From: Mollicutes bacterium Phil14
GTDB taxonomy: Bacteria > Bacillota_I > Bacilli_A > ML615J-28 > CAG-698
Direction: 5' to 3'
NCBI GenBank assembly: GCA_001940985.1
Contig: MSHB01000022.1
Location: 1 to 35,392 of the forward strand
Length of the DNA stretch: 35,392 nucleotides
The number at the start of each line of letters is the position of its first letter. Position 1 is the first letter of the stretch. A model generated the notes under the pieces. That model was not told where the DNA came from and made no database searches. It saw only the letters and a program-made list of their open reading frames with translations. A program made the translations under genes and the position numbers. This document shows positions 8,480 through 16,232 of the stretch, piece after piece.

Positions 8480-8590
8480 TATCAAATAAGTGGCTGAACA
8501 CTTTAGTATCATAATCACTATGCGGAAAGAAAACTTTTGGCATAGATCATATAAATACGGTATCTGTTTTCAGGCAAGACTTATTTGATA
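8480..8590 (-). ncRNA. Long rod-like hairpin leader between the tRNA-like RNA and the slipin gene
   Basis: A perfect 12-bp closing stem (8590-8579 with 8491-8480) encloses 87 nt that continue as a rod: CTGAA/TTCAG, GTAT/ATAC, TATGAT/ATTATG, then CTATGC/GCATAG and an AAAG-TTTT-CTTT tip, with internal loops between. The 3' end lies 25 nt before the slipin Shine-Dalgarno. It may be a processed RNA, part of the upstream RNA, or a cis-acting leader. I recognise no known riboswitch class in it. Confidence 0.55.
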
Positions 8591-8599
8591 TTGTTACTC

Positions 8600-8690
8600 A
8601 TTAAATTATACTTTTCAGTATAATCTTAATTTTCACTGATAATTGTGTTTACTTGTACATTTACAAGCATAATTAATTTTGTGTGTTTAA
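8600..8690 (-). other. Spacer with two small hairpins
   Basis: Between the tRNA-like element and the long hairpin are CTTGTA/TACAAG (8652-8667, 4-base loop) and ATTATAC/GTATAAT (8605-8624, 6-base loop). Neither has a clear T run. No gene is visible. Confidence 0.4.
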
Positions 8691-8696
8691 ATTTTT

Positions 8697-8843
8697 AAAA
8701 ACCTTTACCAATTCCTTTGGATTTCTTTGGGCAGGATTCGAACCTGCAAATTCGCCTTTTCTTTGTAAAAACTCCAGGCATACACTTTGGAATATCCTCG
8801 TGCACCGTCGTGACTCATACACTAACATATGGTTAATTTTTAC
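8697..8843 (-). ncRNA. Candidate tRNA-like non-coding RNA of the slipin-rtcB system
   Basis: Positions 8747-8731 form a perfect tRNA T-arm: stem GCAGG/CCTGC with the seven-base loop TTCGAAT. The rest is not a normal tRNA. There is no matching seven-base acceptor strand, no standard anticodon arm and no CCA. Upstream on the minus strand are a possible D-arm-like hairpin CATA/TATG with an eight-base loop (8831-8816), a helix GGT-GCAC/GTGT-GCC (8806-8777) and an arm closed by GCC/GGC (8779-8754). The ends may pair through AACC (8834-8831) and GGTT (8703-8700). Three copies of CCAAAG start at 8790, 8730 and 8720. It sits between a terminator and the slipin gene, with an extended -10 promoter just before it. 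SPFH-RtcB loci with a tRNA-like RNA have been described by comparative genomics. The ends and fold given here are my inference. Confidence 0.65.
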
Positions 8844-8849
8844 ATATAC

Positions 8850-8858
8850 ATTTTATCA
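8850..8858 (-). promoter_or_regulatory. Candidate extended -10 promoter for the tRNA-like RNA, slipin and rtcB
   Basis: The minus strand reads TG-A-TAAAAT (hexamer 8855-8850), one base from the TGATATAAT element used elsewhere in the window. It would start transcription near 8843. GTGAAG 17 nt further upstream is a poor -35, so the promoter may need an activator, such as the WYL proteins encoded upstream. Confidence 0.45.
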
Positions 8859-8910
8859 AAGCAATTATCTTACTTCACGGAAAAAAAGCTGCGAATTAAA
8901 TAATTTAATA

Positions 8911-8946
8911 AAAAAAGATGAAATTGTGATATTACAACTTCATCTT
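8911..8946 (-). terminator. Terminator after the WYL gene pair
   Basis: AAGATGAA/TTCATCTT plus an inner TTGT/ACAA extension form a long stem followed by six T on the minus strand. It separates the WYL operon from the RNA-slipin-rtcB unit. Confidence 0.8.
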
Positions 8947-8961
8947 AATTATATTTATAAC

Positions 8962-9885
8962 TTATATATTATATTCCCTTTGTAATAATAATCTTTCTCT
9001 AATCAACTCTTTAAAACTTTCTGGAGAAACTACATAAGCTAAAGGTCCAAAAGATAAAACTCTTATTAATACTTCTGTTTTATCATTTTTATCATATTTT
9101 ATTTTAACCAAATATTTTTTTTCATTATCACTAACTTTTGTTACTTCCTTCTCAAAATGGGAAAAGTGATTCATACATCTATTCAAGGCTCTTCTTTCAT
9201 CATTAACTAAAAGTTCTATTTCTTCTAATTTGTTTTCCTTTTTTTTATATTTAGACTCATATAATTTAAAATCACTATCACAAATTTTACATTCAATAAT
9301 CCTATTAATGTTTATAACATCTGCATAACGGCATCCAGATACAATAACTCTAAATTTATCATCTTTTTGGGAATATTCGATTTTTTTAGGAAAACACTTA
9401 AAATATATAATATTGTCTTTGCCGCTATGGGCATTAATTTTAACAGGCAAAGATAATTTTATTGCTTTTAAGATTTTTCTAAATATAGATATATATTTTT
9501 CATCATCATATGGGTCACCATCACAATACTTATCATATACGTAATAATCACTTTCAGTAAATAATGGTTCTATATTATCTAAATTTGGAAAATCAATATC
9601 AAAAAGTTTAATTCTTTTATCCAATGATATTGATTTTAACCACATTTTTTCAAGTGTCGTTAATGGTATTTGAGGATTATTTTTAATATTTGTACTCATA
9701 TCTTTATTAATAAGTTGCCACTTTTCATTTTTTAATGATGGTAGAATTGTTAAAAAACTCTCACCAAAAGCATTTTTATTAATAATGTCCTCCATATTTT
9801 CTTCATTTTTGTTGTCACTTATAAGACTAGCAAGTATCAACCTAACAACTTTGTAATATGATGAATATATTTCATTAAATAGCAT
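8962..9885 (-). CDS. WYL domain-containing protein without an obvious DNA-binding domain
   Basis: The 307-residue protein shows the C-terminal part of the WYL family: a WYL-like beta-barrel at about residues 140-240, a linker rich in Lys and Glu, and the C-terminal extension ending in SFGPLAYVVSPESFKELIRERLL. WYL domains sense nucleic acids or nucleotides and often control stress and defence genes. Its N-terminal 130 residues are not recognised, and no helix-turn-helix is clear, so it may work with the upstream WYL protein. ATG 9885 is preferred because AGGTG lies seven bases upstream; a GTG three codons earlier overlaps that site. It follows its partner by a few bases and ends at a strong terminator. 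Confidence 0.7.
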   Translation of the reverse strand: MLFNEIYSSYYKVVRLILASLISDNKNEENMEDIINKNAFGESFLTILPSLKNEKWQLINKDMSTNIKNNPQIPLTTLEKMWLKSISLDKRIKLFDIDFPNLDNIEPLFTESDYYVYDKYCDGDPYDDEKYISIFRKILKAIKLSLPVKINAHSGKDNIIYFKCFPKKIEYSQKDDKFRVIVSGCRYADVININRIIECKICDSDFKLYESKYKKKENKLEEIELLVNDERRALNRCMNHFSHFEKEVTKVSDNEKKYLVKIKYDKNDKTEVLIRVLSFGPLAYVVSPESFKELIRERLLLQREYNI

Positions 9886-9901
9886 ATTTTTCACCTATAT
9901 A

Positions 9902-11140
9902 TTAATTTTTTATTTCATACATCTCGTACATTTTTTTCAAATCATTTTTAAATCTTTTATCAATAATTGGATTTGAAAAATGTATATCAACTATTCTACA
10001 AATAAAAGTTCTAATCCAAGGCATAAGTTCTCCCGAATTATAAACAGAGGCAAAAAATTGGTATGTACAATTATCAATTTCTTTTACTACTCCTATCCTT
10101 TTTTCCCTCATTAATCTTCTAACAATATGCTTTTCGCTTTGCTTCACTTTAATTGTAAATTCAACAGTTTCATTTTTATTTTTTAAAGGACTTACACTAA
10201 CCCCCCACATACTTTTTTTCATCTCATTGAGTTCATTTTTAAACTCATCAAATCTTAAATCAACCTCTTCAAATTGTACATCACTAATATTGTCTATTCT
10301 AAAAGATTTGATAGTTTCAAAGTCAATATTATATCCAAGAAGACATTGTTTACCATCCTGAACACTAATAAAAACTTCTAATGGTAAAACATGAATTCTT
10401 TTTTTATCACTATTATTTCTACTATTATTAAAGAAATTAATAACTTTTTTTTCTCTGATTGCTAAAAAGATATTTAGTAATACTTCACTATCAATACTAC
10501 CAGTAATAAAATGATGCTTAAAAGAAAAAATTTCCTTACTATAGTTTATTCTATCTAATAAAAAAGAACCTATTACCCCACAAGGCAAAACTTCAGAAAA
10601 ATAAATTAATACATCATACAAATCATCAATGCATATATCTTCACTTCTTCTATATATTACTTTTTTATTAAGTTTTTCTTTTATTATTAATCCCTCATCA
10701 CAATATTCATTTAATTTTTTACGGACTGTAGATTCATCAAAAAATATTGGCTCACAGAAATTATATAAGTATTCTTCATCAATAATTTCCATAATTTCAA
10801 CTATAGTATGTGATATATTTGCTTTACAAAGAATATCAAAAATGATGAAATGTAAAGTAATATCTCTATCAGTAAAACTCTTTGCTTTCCATATTTTATA
10901 TAATGGATTACAAGTTACGTCACGACTATCGATAGAAATAAAAATGTTTTTTCCCTCATCACTTCTATTAGATTTTACATATTCGCCTAACCAACTTTCA
11001 ATACGTCTTCTTTCATCATCATACGAACGTAAACTTTTTTTATCATATTGTTCACGAGTTTTAAAGCCATATATATAAAAATCATGTATATATGATCTAA
11101 CCTTTTCAAAATTTTTTATTAATTCATTATAAGATGACAT
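9902..11140 (-). CDS. WYL domain-containing transcriptional regulator with winged helix
   Basis: The 412-residue protein has a likely winged-helix region at about residues 90-170 (FTDRDITLHFIIFDILCKA, then STVRKKLNEYCDEGLI). It then has a WYL domain (about 250-330, including HVLPLEVFIS and QCLLGYNIDFETIKSFRIDNI) and a C-terminal extension ending MPWIRTFICRIVDIHF. It is the first gene of a two-gene operon, TTGAAG-17-TATAAT promoter upstream, AGAGGAA as ribosome site. The position beside the slipin-rtcB unit suggests it regulates that unit, perhaps in response to damaged RNA or nucleotides. That link is inferred from context only. Confidence 0.75.
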   Translation of the reverse strand: MSSYNELIKNFEKVRSYIHDFYIYGFKTREQYDKKSLRSYDDERRRIESWLGEYVKSNRSDEGKNIFISIDSRDVTCNPLYKIWKAKSFTDRDITLHFIIFDILCKANISHTIVEIMEIIDEEYLYNFCEPIFFDESTVRKKLNEYCDEGLIIKEKLNKKVIYRRSEDICIDDLYDVLIYFSEVLPCGVIGSFLLDRINYSKEIFSFKHHFITGSIDSEVLLNIFLAIREKKVINFFNNSRNNSDKKRIHVLPLEVFISVQDGKQCLLGYNIDFETIKSFRIDNISDVQFEEVDLRFDEFKNELNEMKKSMWGVSVSPLKNKNETVEFTIKVKQSEKHIVRRLMREKRIGVVKEIDNCTYQFFASVYNSGELMPWIRTFICRIVDIHFSNPIIDKRFKNDLKKMYEMYEIKN

Positions 11141-11170
11141 ATTCTATTCCTCTATCACTACTATAATATA

Positions 11171-11199
11171 ATTATACTAAAAGATAATATTTTCTTCAA
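11171..11199 (-). promoter_or_regulatory. Promoter of the WYL operon
   Basis: On the minus strand TTGAAG (11199-11194), a 17-nt spacer and TATAAT (11176-11171) lie about 31 nt before the start codon. Confidence 0.7.
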
Positions 11200-11240
11200 A
11201 CAAAAAGTAAAAATATATATTAATCATTTAACTATTCTAC

Positions 11241-11272
11241 AAAAAAACTCTTTATTATAAACAATAAAGAGT
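11241..11272 (-). terminator. Terminator after the tandem membrane-anchored genes
   Basis: A perfect ten-base-pair stem ACTCTTTATT/AATAAAGAGT with a six-base loop is followed on the minus strand by seven T. Confidence 0.85.
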
Positions 11273-11280
11273 CGGTTTGT

Positions 11281-11808
11281 TTATTCATATTTTACAGAAA
11301 TTACTCTAGAACACTTGTATTCTTTTATCTTACCATTTCTTTCTACAGTTGCCACACATTCTATTTTGTAATCTCCTTCACCTCTTATTAAAACTTCGAT
11401 TTTTTCAAAATGTTCTTGATAATAGTAAAAATATTTTTTCCAAACAATATCATTCTCACCACTATAGTTACTTTGAATAAGCTCACCATTTAAATATACA
11501 TTATAAATATACGTTTCTCCTTCTTTATTTTCTTTAAGTGCAAACGAATACTTTTTGTTCATCTTTGGATTTTTAACTTCAAAGTTAAATTTCACACCAT
11601 AACGTAATACATGTTCCTCATTTGCATTTGTTAAGACTATTTCATGAGTATCTCTATCAATTCTTCCATAGTTATCCAATCGCATATCATATATACTAAA
11701 TTGAACTATTTCCTTTTCACTATAAAAGCCATTTTTTAAAATCAAACATAGTGCTATTAAAATCAATTCAATAACACAATATTTAACAAATGAATTATCC
11801 TTTATCAT
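11281..11808 (-). CDS. Membrane-anchored protein of unknown function, paralogue of its neighbour
   Basis: The 175-residue protein has one N-terminal hydrophobic segment (about residues 8-27, CVIELILIALCLIL) and a beta-rich, presumably external domain. It shares a clear pattern with the upstream gene: YIYNVYLNGELIQSNYS against YLYNVYCDDVLIKTNYS, and at the end RNGKIKEYK...ISVKY against INGKIKEYK...FIVKY. I do not recognise the family. The two genes are 22 nt apart and share a terminator, so they are co-transcribed. The start is supported by AAGAGGAAC. There is no lipobox, so it is anchored by the N-terminal helix. Confidence 0.7.
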   Translation of the reverse strand: MIKDNSFVKYCVIELILIALCLILKNGFYSEKEIVQFSIYDMRLDNYGRIDRDTHEIVLTNANEEHVLRYGVKFNFEVKNPKMNKKYSFALKENKEGETYIYNVYLNGELIQSNYSGENDIVWKKYFYYYQEHFEKIEVLIRGEGDYKIECVATVERNGKIKEYKCSRVISVKYE

Positions 11809-11830
11809 ATTGTTCCTCTTACTAACTATA

Positions 11831-12349
11831 TTATTTATATTTTACAATAAATTCTTTAATCTCTTTATATTCTTTTATTTTACCATTTATTTTTACTCTA
11901 ACAATTGCTTCTACTCGGTAATTACCCTCTTTTTCTAAATCAAGATAGACCCCAGAAGAATCATAACTTGTTTCATAATAGTGGTGTTTCCACTTAGCTC
12001 TTTCTTCTGAATAGTTTGTCTTAATAAGGACATCGTCGCAATACACATTATACAAATATTCATCATACTCATATGATACTCTTCCTGTATTAATTGAAAA
12101 AATATCATATCCACTTTTAGGCACTTTAGTAACATATTCCCACGATACTGATAAATATAACAATTCATTACTAGAAATTAAAACTGTTTCATCAATTTCA
12201 TAAATTCCATCATTACCTGCTATTTTTGTTTCAAAATTCATTACTATAGGAGATTTTTTTTGATTGGCATACATTTTTATTCCTATAAAGCTAATAACTG
12301 ATACTAATATAACTGCACTTAGTATAATAATCAATCTTTTTTTTAGCAA
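11831..12349 (-). CDS. Membrane-anchored protein of unknown function with TTG start, paralogue of its neighbour
   Basis: The 172-residue protein begins with TTG, chosen because AAAGGAGGG lies about eight bases upstream and the encoded LKKRLIIILSAVILV forms the membrane anchor (residues 5-24). The outer domain is beta-rich and aligns with the downstream paralogue over its C-terminal half (YLYNVYCDDVLIKTNYS, KINGKIKEYKEI). Divergence outside these blocks is strong, so the duplication is not recent. Function is unknown; a role at the cell surface is the only safe inference. It is preceded by a promoter, a tiny candidate reading frame and a terminator hairpin, which suggests attenuated expression. 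Confidence 0.7.
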   Translation of the reverse strand: MLKKRLIIILSAVILVSVISFIGIKMYANQKKSPIVMNFETKIAGNDGIYEIDETVLISSNELLYLSVSWEYVTKVPKSGYDIFSINTGRVSYEYDEYLYNVYCDDVLIKTNYSEERAKWKHHYYETSYDSSGVYLDLEKEGNYRVEAIVRVKINGKIKEYKEIKEFIVKYK

Positions 12350-12386
12350 TTCGTTCCCTCCTTTAATTAATTTTACTGTAAATAAT

Positions 12387-12461
12387 ATAAAAACTCTATC
12401 AATTTAAGATAGAGTTACTTACTAGTTAAATTCACTCATCTCCTAAATCAACATCTCTTTA
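12387..12461 (-). promoter_or_regulatory. Leader with terminator hairpin (possible attenuator or small RNA)
   Basis: A transcript from the promoter at 12497-12468 would start near 12461. It would pass GGAG followed by GTG and six codons (12435-12415, V-N-L-T-S-K) and then meet AACTCTATC/GATAGAGTT (12416-12392) with a short T run. The stop codon of the tiny frame overlaps the hairpin. This may be an attenuator for the two genes downstream, or simply a 75-nt small RNA. Confidence 0.4.
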
Positions 12462-12467
12462 CACCTA

Positions 12468-12497
12468 ATTTTACCATATATTATCATACTTTGTCAA
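12468..12497 (-). promoter_or_regulatory. Strong promoter upstream of the tandem membrane-anchored genes
   Basis: On the minus strand a consensus TTGACA (12497-12492), an 18-nt spacer and TAAAAT (12473-12468) with TG one base before the hexamer. Confidence 0.75.
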
Positions 12498-12501
12498 ATA
12501 T

Positions 12502-12539
12502 AAAAACTCCTTACTACTGTTTTTTCAGTAATAAGGAGT
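12502..12539 (-). terminator. Terminator of the PFOR gene
   Basis: ACTCCTTA/TAAGGAGT with inner TACTG/CAGTA and a six-base loop, followed on the minus strand by TTTTT. Confidence 0.85.
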
Positions 12540-12561
12540 ATTTAGTCTATTTTATATTATC

Positions 12562-15500
12562 TTATTTAGAATAATCCATTGCTAAATATCTTTGATACAT
12601 CTTGTATCTTCTTTGAGCTTCATATTTATTCTTAGCTAATAATTCATCAGCTTTTGTTGGATTAATCTTTCTTAATTGTGCATATCTTGTTTCAGTCATT
12701 AGATGATCTTCATATTTATCCCAATCTGGTTCTTTAGAATCTAATTGGAATGGATTCTTACCTTCATTTGCAAGTCTTGGATCGAATCTAAATGTAGTCC
12801 AGTAACCGCAATCAACAGCAAGTTTAGCTTGTTCTTGAGCTTTACCCATACCAGCTTTTAATCCATGGTTGATACAAGGAGCGTATGCAATAATGATTGA
12901 TGGACCATTATAGCTTTCAGCTTCTTTAATAGCTTTAAGCATTTGAGCTTGAGATGCACCATGAGCGATTTGAGCAACATATACATGACCATAACTCATT
13001 GCTATAGCAGCTAAATCTTTCTTCTTACCACTCTTACCAGCAGCAGTAAACTTAGCTATTGAAGCTGTTGGAGATGATTTAGAAGATTGTCCACCTGTAT
13101 TAGAGTAAACTTCTGTATCGATTACTAAGATGTTAACATCTTCTTGGTTAGCGATAACATGATCTAATCCACCGTAACCAATATCGTATGCCCAGCCGTC
13201 ACCACCAAAGATCCATTGACTTCTCTTAACAAGATAATCTTTCAATTTCAAAATTTCTTTAGCAGTTTCGCAATCACTTGCTTCTAGTAATGGTATTAAC
13301 TTCTTAGCGATTTTCTTAGTTTCTTCACCAGAATCTCTGTTAGCAAGCCATGCATTGAATAATTCTTTAATTTCTTCATTAGCGCAGCCTTCTTCTAATG
13401 CTTTTTCCATATATAAACCGATTCTGTTTCTTAAAGTTTCAGTTGCCATTCTCATACCAAATCCAAATTCAGCATTGTCTTCAAATAATGAGTTAGCCCA
13501 TGCAGGACCATGACCTTCTTTATTAACTGTATAAGGAGTAGAAGGGAATGAACCACCATAAATTGATGAACATCCAGTAGCATTAGCTACAACCATACGA
13601 TCACCAAATAATTGAGTGATTAATTTAACATATGGAGTTTCTCCACATCCACCACAAGCACCACTGAATTCAAATAATGGTTGTGCGAATTGTGAATTCT
13701 TAGCGTTAGCTGTAATATCTACTAAATCAGTCTTATATGTAACATTGTTAAAGAAGTAATTAGCAGTCTTATCTTTTCCTTCATGAATTAAATCATCAAT
13801 GTGAACCATCTTAAGGGCTTTAACACCTTTCTTACCTGGACATTGGTTAACACAAACTTCGCATCCTGTACAATCAGCAACAGAAATTTGCATTGTATAT
13901 TTTAATCCTTCAAGACCTTTTCCAACTGGAGTTAAATATTCACTTTCTTTAGGAGCGTTCTTAGCTTCTTCTTCAGTTACTAAGAATGGTCTAATAACAG
14001 CATGAGGACATGCAAATGAACATTGATTACATTGAATACAATTTTCTTTATCCCATACAGGAACGAATGTAGAAATGTAACGTTTTTCATAAGCAGTTGA
14101 ACCATTGTCCATTGTACCATCTTCATAGCCTTTGAATGCAGATACAGGTAAATCATAACCTTTAATTGCATTAACTGGATTAGCAAGACGTTTAACAAAT
14201 TCTGGCAAATTATTATCTACAACTTTTGTTTCAACTTCAAGATTAGCCCATGCTGGATCAACTTTAACTTCTTTTAATCCTGTAGCACCAATTTCGATTG
14301 CCTTGTAGTTAAGTTCTACAATAGCATCACCTTTTTTACTATAAGCTTTATATGCATATTTCTTCATTAATTCTTGAGCAGTATCATAAGGCATGATTTG
14401 TTCATTTAATTTGAAGAATGCAGATTGCATAATAGTATTAGTTCTATTACCTAAACCAATTTCTCTAGCAAGTGTAATAGCATCAATAATATATAATTTA
14501 GCTTTCTTTAATGCTAATTGTTTTTTAAATGAGTTAGGCATGAATTCTAATAATTCTTCTTCACTCTTAAGTGTATTTAATAAGAAACGTCCACCTTCCT
14601 TTAATGAAGATAACATATCATATTTTTCAACATAAGTATCTAATGAACAAGAAATGAAATCAGCCATTTGAATTAGATATGGTGAACGAATAGGATTCTT
14701 ACCAAATCTTAAATGACTTCTTGTAACACCACCAGATTTTTTAGAATCATATGCGAAATATGCTTGTGCATAATAATCTGTATTATCACCAATAAGTTTG
14801 ATACTACTCTTATTAGCACCAACAGTACCATCACTACCTAAACCAAAGAAAATACATTGACTTAATGAGTCATCAGCTGTATTGATTTCTTCTCTTACTG
14901 GTAAAGATAAATATGTGACATCATCATTAATACCAATAGTGAAATGATTTTTAGCTTCGCCAGCTAAGTTTTCATAAACAGCTAAAATTTGGCCAGGAGT
15001 TGTATCTTTACTAGATAAACCATAACGTCCACCGATTACTAATGGAGCATTTTCTTGTCCATAGAATGCAGCTTGAACATCTAGATATAAAGGTTCACCA
15101 ATTGATCCTGGTTCTTTTGTTCTATCAAGTACAGCAATACGTTTAACAGTCTTTGGTAAAACTTTTAACATATGTTTTACAGAGAATGGACGATATAGAT
15201 GTACATTAACTAAACCAACTTTCTTTCCTTGTTTAGTTAAATAATCTATAACTTCACGAGTTGTTTCACAAACTGAACCCATTGCAAAGATTACATCTGT
15301 AGCATCTTCTGCACCATAATATACAAATGGAGCATAATTTCTACCAGTTTCTTTGCTGATTTCATTCATATAATATTCAACGATATCAGGAACAGCATCA
15401 TAGAATTTATTTTGTGCTTCTCTTCCTTGGAAGTAAACATCATCATTTTGTGCAGAACCACGAGTAACAGGGCTATTTGGGTTCAATGCTCTTTTACGGA

Positions 15501-16110
15501 AGGCATCTACTGCTTCACGATCTAATAGACGATCAAACACTTCATAAGGCATAACTTCTACTTTTTGAATTTCATGAGAAGTTCTAAATCCATCAAAGAA
15601 ATGTAAGAATGGAACGCTTGATTTGATTGCTGCTAAATGAGCAACACCAGCTAAATCCATAACTTCTTGTACACTTGATGTTGAAAGCATTGCAAAACCA
15701 GTTTGACGACATGCCATAACATCTTGATGATCTCCAAAAATTGATAATGCATGAGTAGCAAGAGCACGTGCAGATACATGAATAACACCTGGTAATAATT
15801 CACCAGCAATCTTATACATGTTAGGAATCTTTAATAATAAACCTTGACTCGCTGTATAAGTAGTAGTTAAAGCTCCAGATTGTAAAGAGCCATGAACTGT
15901 ACCAGCAGCACCTGCTTCTGATTGCATTTCTACAATTTTAACAGGAGCACCAAATAGGTTCTTTTGTCCTTTAGCTGCCCATTCATCTGAATATTCAGCC
16001 ATTGGAGATGATGGAGTAATTGGATAAATACCAGCTACTTCAGTAAATGCATAGGAAGCCCAAGCCGCAGCTTGATTTCCATCCATTGATTGGAATACTT
16101 TTTTTGCCAT
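12562..16110 (-). CDS. nifJ: Pyruvate:ferredoxin (flavodoxin) oxidoreductase
   Basis: This single-chain 1182-residue enzyme converts pyruvate and CoA to acetyl-CoA and CO2 and reduces ferredoxin or flavodoxin, the central step of anaerobic fermentation. The pyruvate-binding N-terminal domain starts with MDGNQAAAWASYAFTEVAGIYPITPSSPMAE. Two [4Fe-4S] motifs of a ferredoxin-like domain follow in the middle: CIQCNQCSFACP and CTGCEVCVNQCP. The C-terminal part carries GACGGCGETPY for the proximal cluster and the thiamine diphosphate site GGDGWAYDIGYGGLDH with YSNTGGQ. I prefer ATG 16110, with GGAGG ten bases upstream, over ATG 16149, which has no ribosome site and adds 13 unlikely residues. It is monocistronic and codon usage looks strongly selected. 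Confidence 0.96.
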   Translation of the reverse strand: MAKKVFQSMDGNQAAAWASYAFTEVAGIYPITPSSPMAEYSDEWAAKGQKNLFGAPVKIVEMQSEAGAAGTVHGSLQSGALTTTYTASQGLLLKIPNMYKIAGELLPGVIHVSARALATHALSIFGDHQDVMACRQTGFAMLSTSSVQEVMDLAGVAHLAAIKSSVPFLHFFDGFRTSHEIQKVEVMPYEVFDRLLDREAVDAFRKRALNPNSPVTRGSAQNDDVYFQGREAQNKFYDAVPDIVEYYMNEISKETGRNYAPFVYYGAEDATDVIFAMGSVCETTREVIDYLTKQGKKVGLVNVHLYRPFSVKHMLKVLPKTVKRIAVLDRTKEPGSIGEPLYLDVQAAFYGQENAPLVIGGRYGLSSKDTTPGQILAVYENLAGEAKNHFTIGINDDVTYLSLPVREEINTADDSLSQCIFFGLGSDGTVGANKSSIKLIGDNTDYYAQAYFAYDSKKSGGVTRSHLRFGKNPIRSPYLIQMADFISCSLDTYVEKYDMLSSLKEGGRFLLNTLKSEEELLEFMPNSFKKQLALKKAKLYIIDAITLAREIGLGNRTNTIMQSAFFKLNEQIMPYDTAQELMKKYAYKAYSKKGDAIVELNYKAIEIGATGLKEVKVDPAWANLEVETKVVDNNLPEFVKRLANPVNAIKGYDLPVSAFKGYEDGTMDNGSTAYEKRYISTFVPVWDKENCIQCNQCSFACPHAVIRPFLVTEEEAKNAPKESEYLTPVGKGLEGLKYTMQISVADCTGCEVCVNQCPGKKGVKALKMVHIDDLIHEGKDKTANYFFNNVTYKTDLVDITANAKNSQFAQPLFEFSGACGGCGETPYVKLITQLFGDRMVVANATGCSSIYGGSFPSTPYTVNKEGHGPAWANSLFEDNAEFGFGMRMATETLRNRIGLYMEKALEEGCANEEIKELFNAWLANRDSGEETKKIAKKLIPLLEASDCETAKEILKLKDYLVKRSQWIFGGDGWAYDIGYGGLDHVIANQEDVNILVIDTEVYSNTGGQSSKSSPTASIAKFTAAGKSGKKKDLAAIAMSYGHVYVAQIAHGASQAQMLKAIKEAESYNGPSIIIAYAPCINHGLKAGMGKAQEQAKLAVDCGYWTTFRFDPRLANEGKNPFQLDSKEPDWDKYEDHLMTETRYAQLRKINPTKADELLAKNKYEAQRRYKMYQRYLAMDYSK

Positions 16111-16178
16111 TTTTAATAATCCTCCGTATTTATTTAAAATTAAATCCATGATTAAAAGTCATTTCAATTCACTTATCT

Positions 16179-16187
16179 ATTATATCA
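16179..16187 (-). promoter_or_regulatory. Extended -10 promoter of the PFOR gene
   Basis: The minus strand reads TG-A-TATAAT (hexamer 16184-16179), giving a leader of about 60 nt to ATG 16110. Confidence 0.6.
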
Positions 16188-16232
16188 TGTTTTTTCATAT
16201 TTCTCAAGAATATTTTTTACTATCTTATTTAT

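Noticed and set aside
8480..8590. Known riboswitch before slipin
   Set aside because: The closing stem looks riboswitch-like, but I could not match loops or motifs to any class I know.
8690..8880. tmRNA (ssrA) in the slipin leader region
   Set aside because: The T-arm is present, but there is no paired acceptor end with CCA and no tag reading frame in the right place.
8683..8985. Plus-strand 100-codon reading frame across the gap
   Set aside because: Its WAGFEPA segment is just the reverse complement of the tRNA T-arm, and it has no ribosome site; the region reads as structured RNA on the other strand.
10629..11078. Plus-strand 149-codon frame opposite the WYL gene
   Set aside because: It is antisense to a well-supported gene, has no ribosome site and a composition typical of a shadow frame.
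12562..16149. PFOR start at ATG 16149
   Set aside because: There is no ribosome site there, and the extra 13 residues do not fit the family; ATG 16110 has GGAGG.
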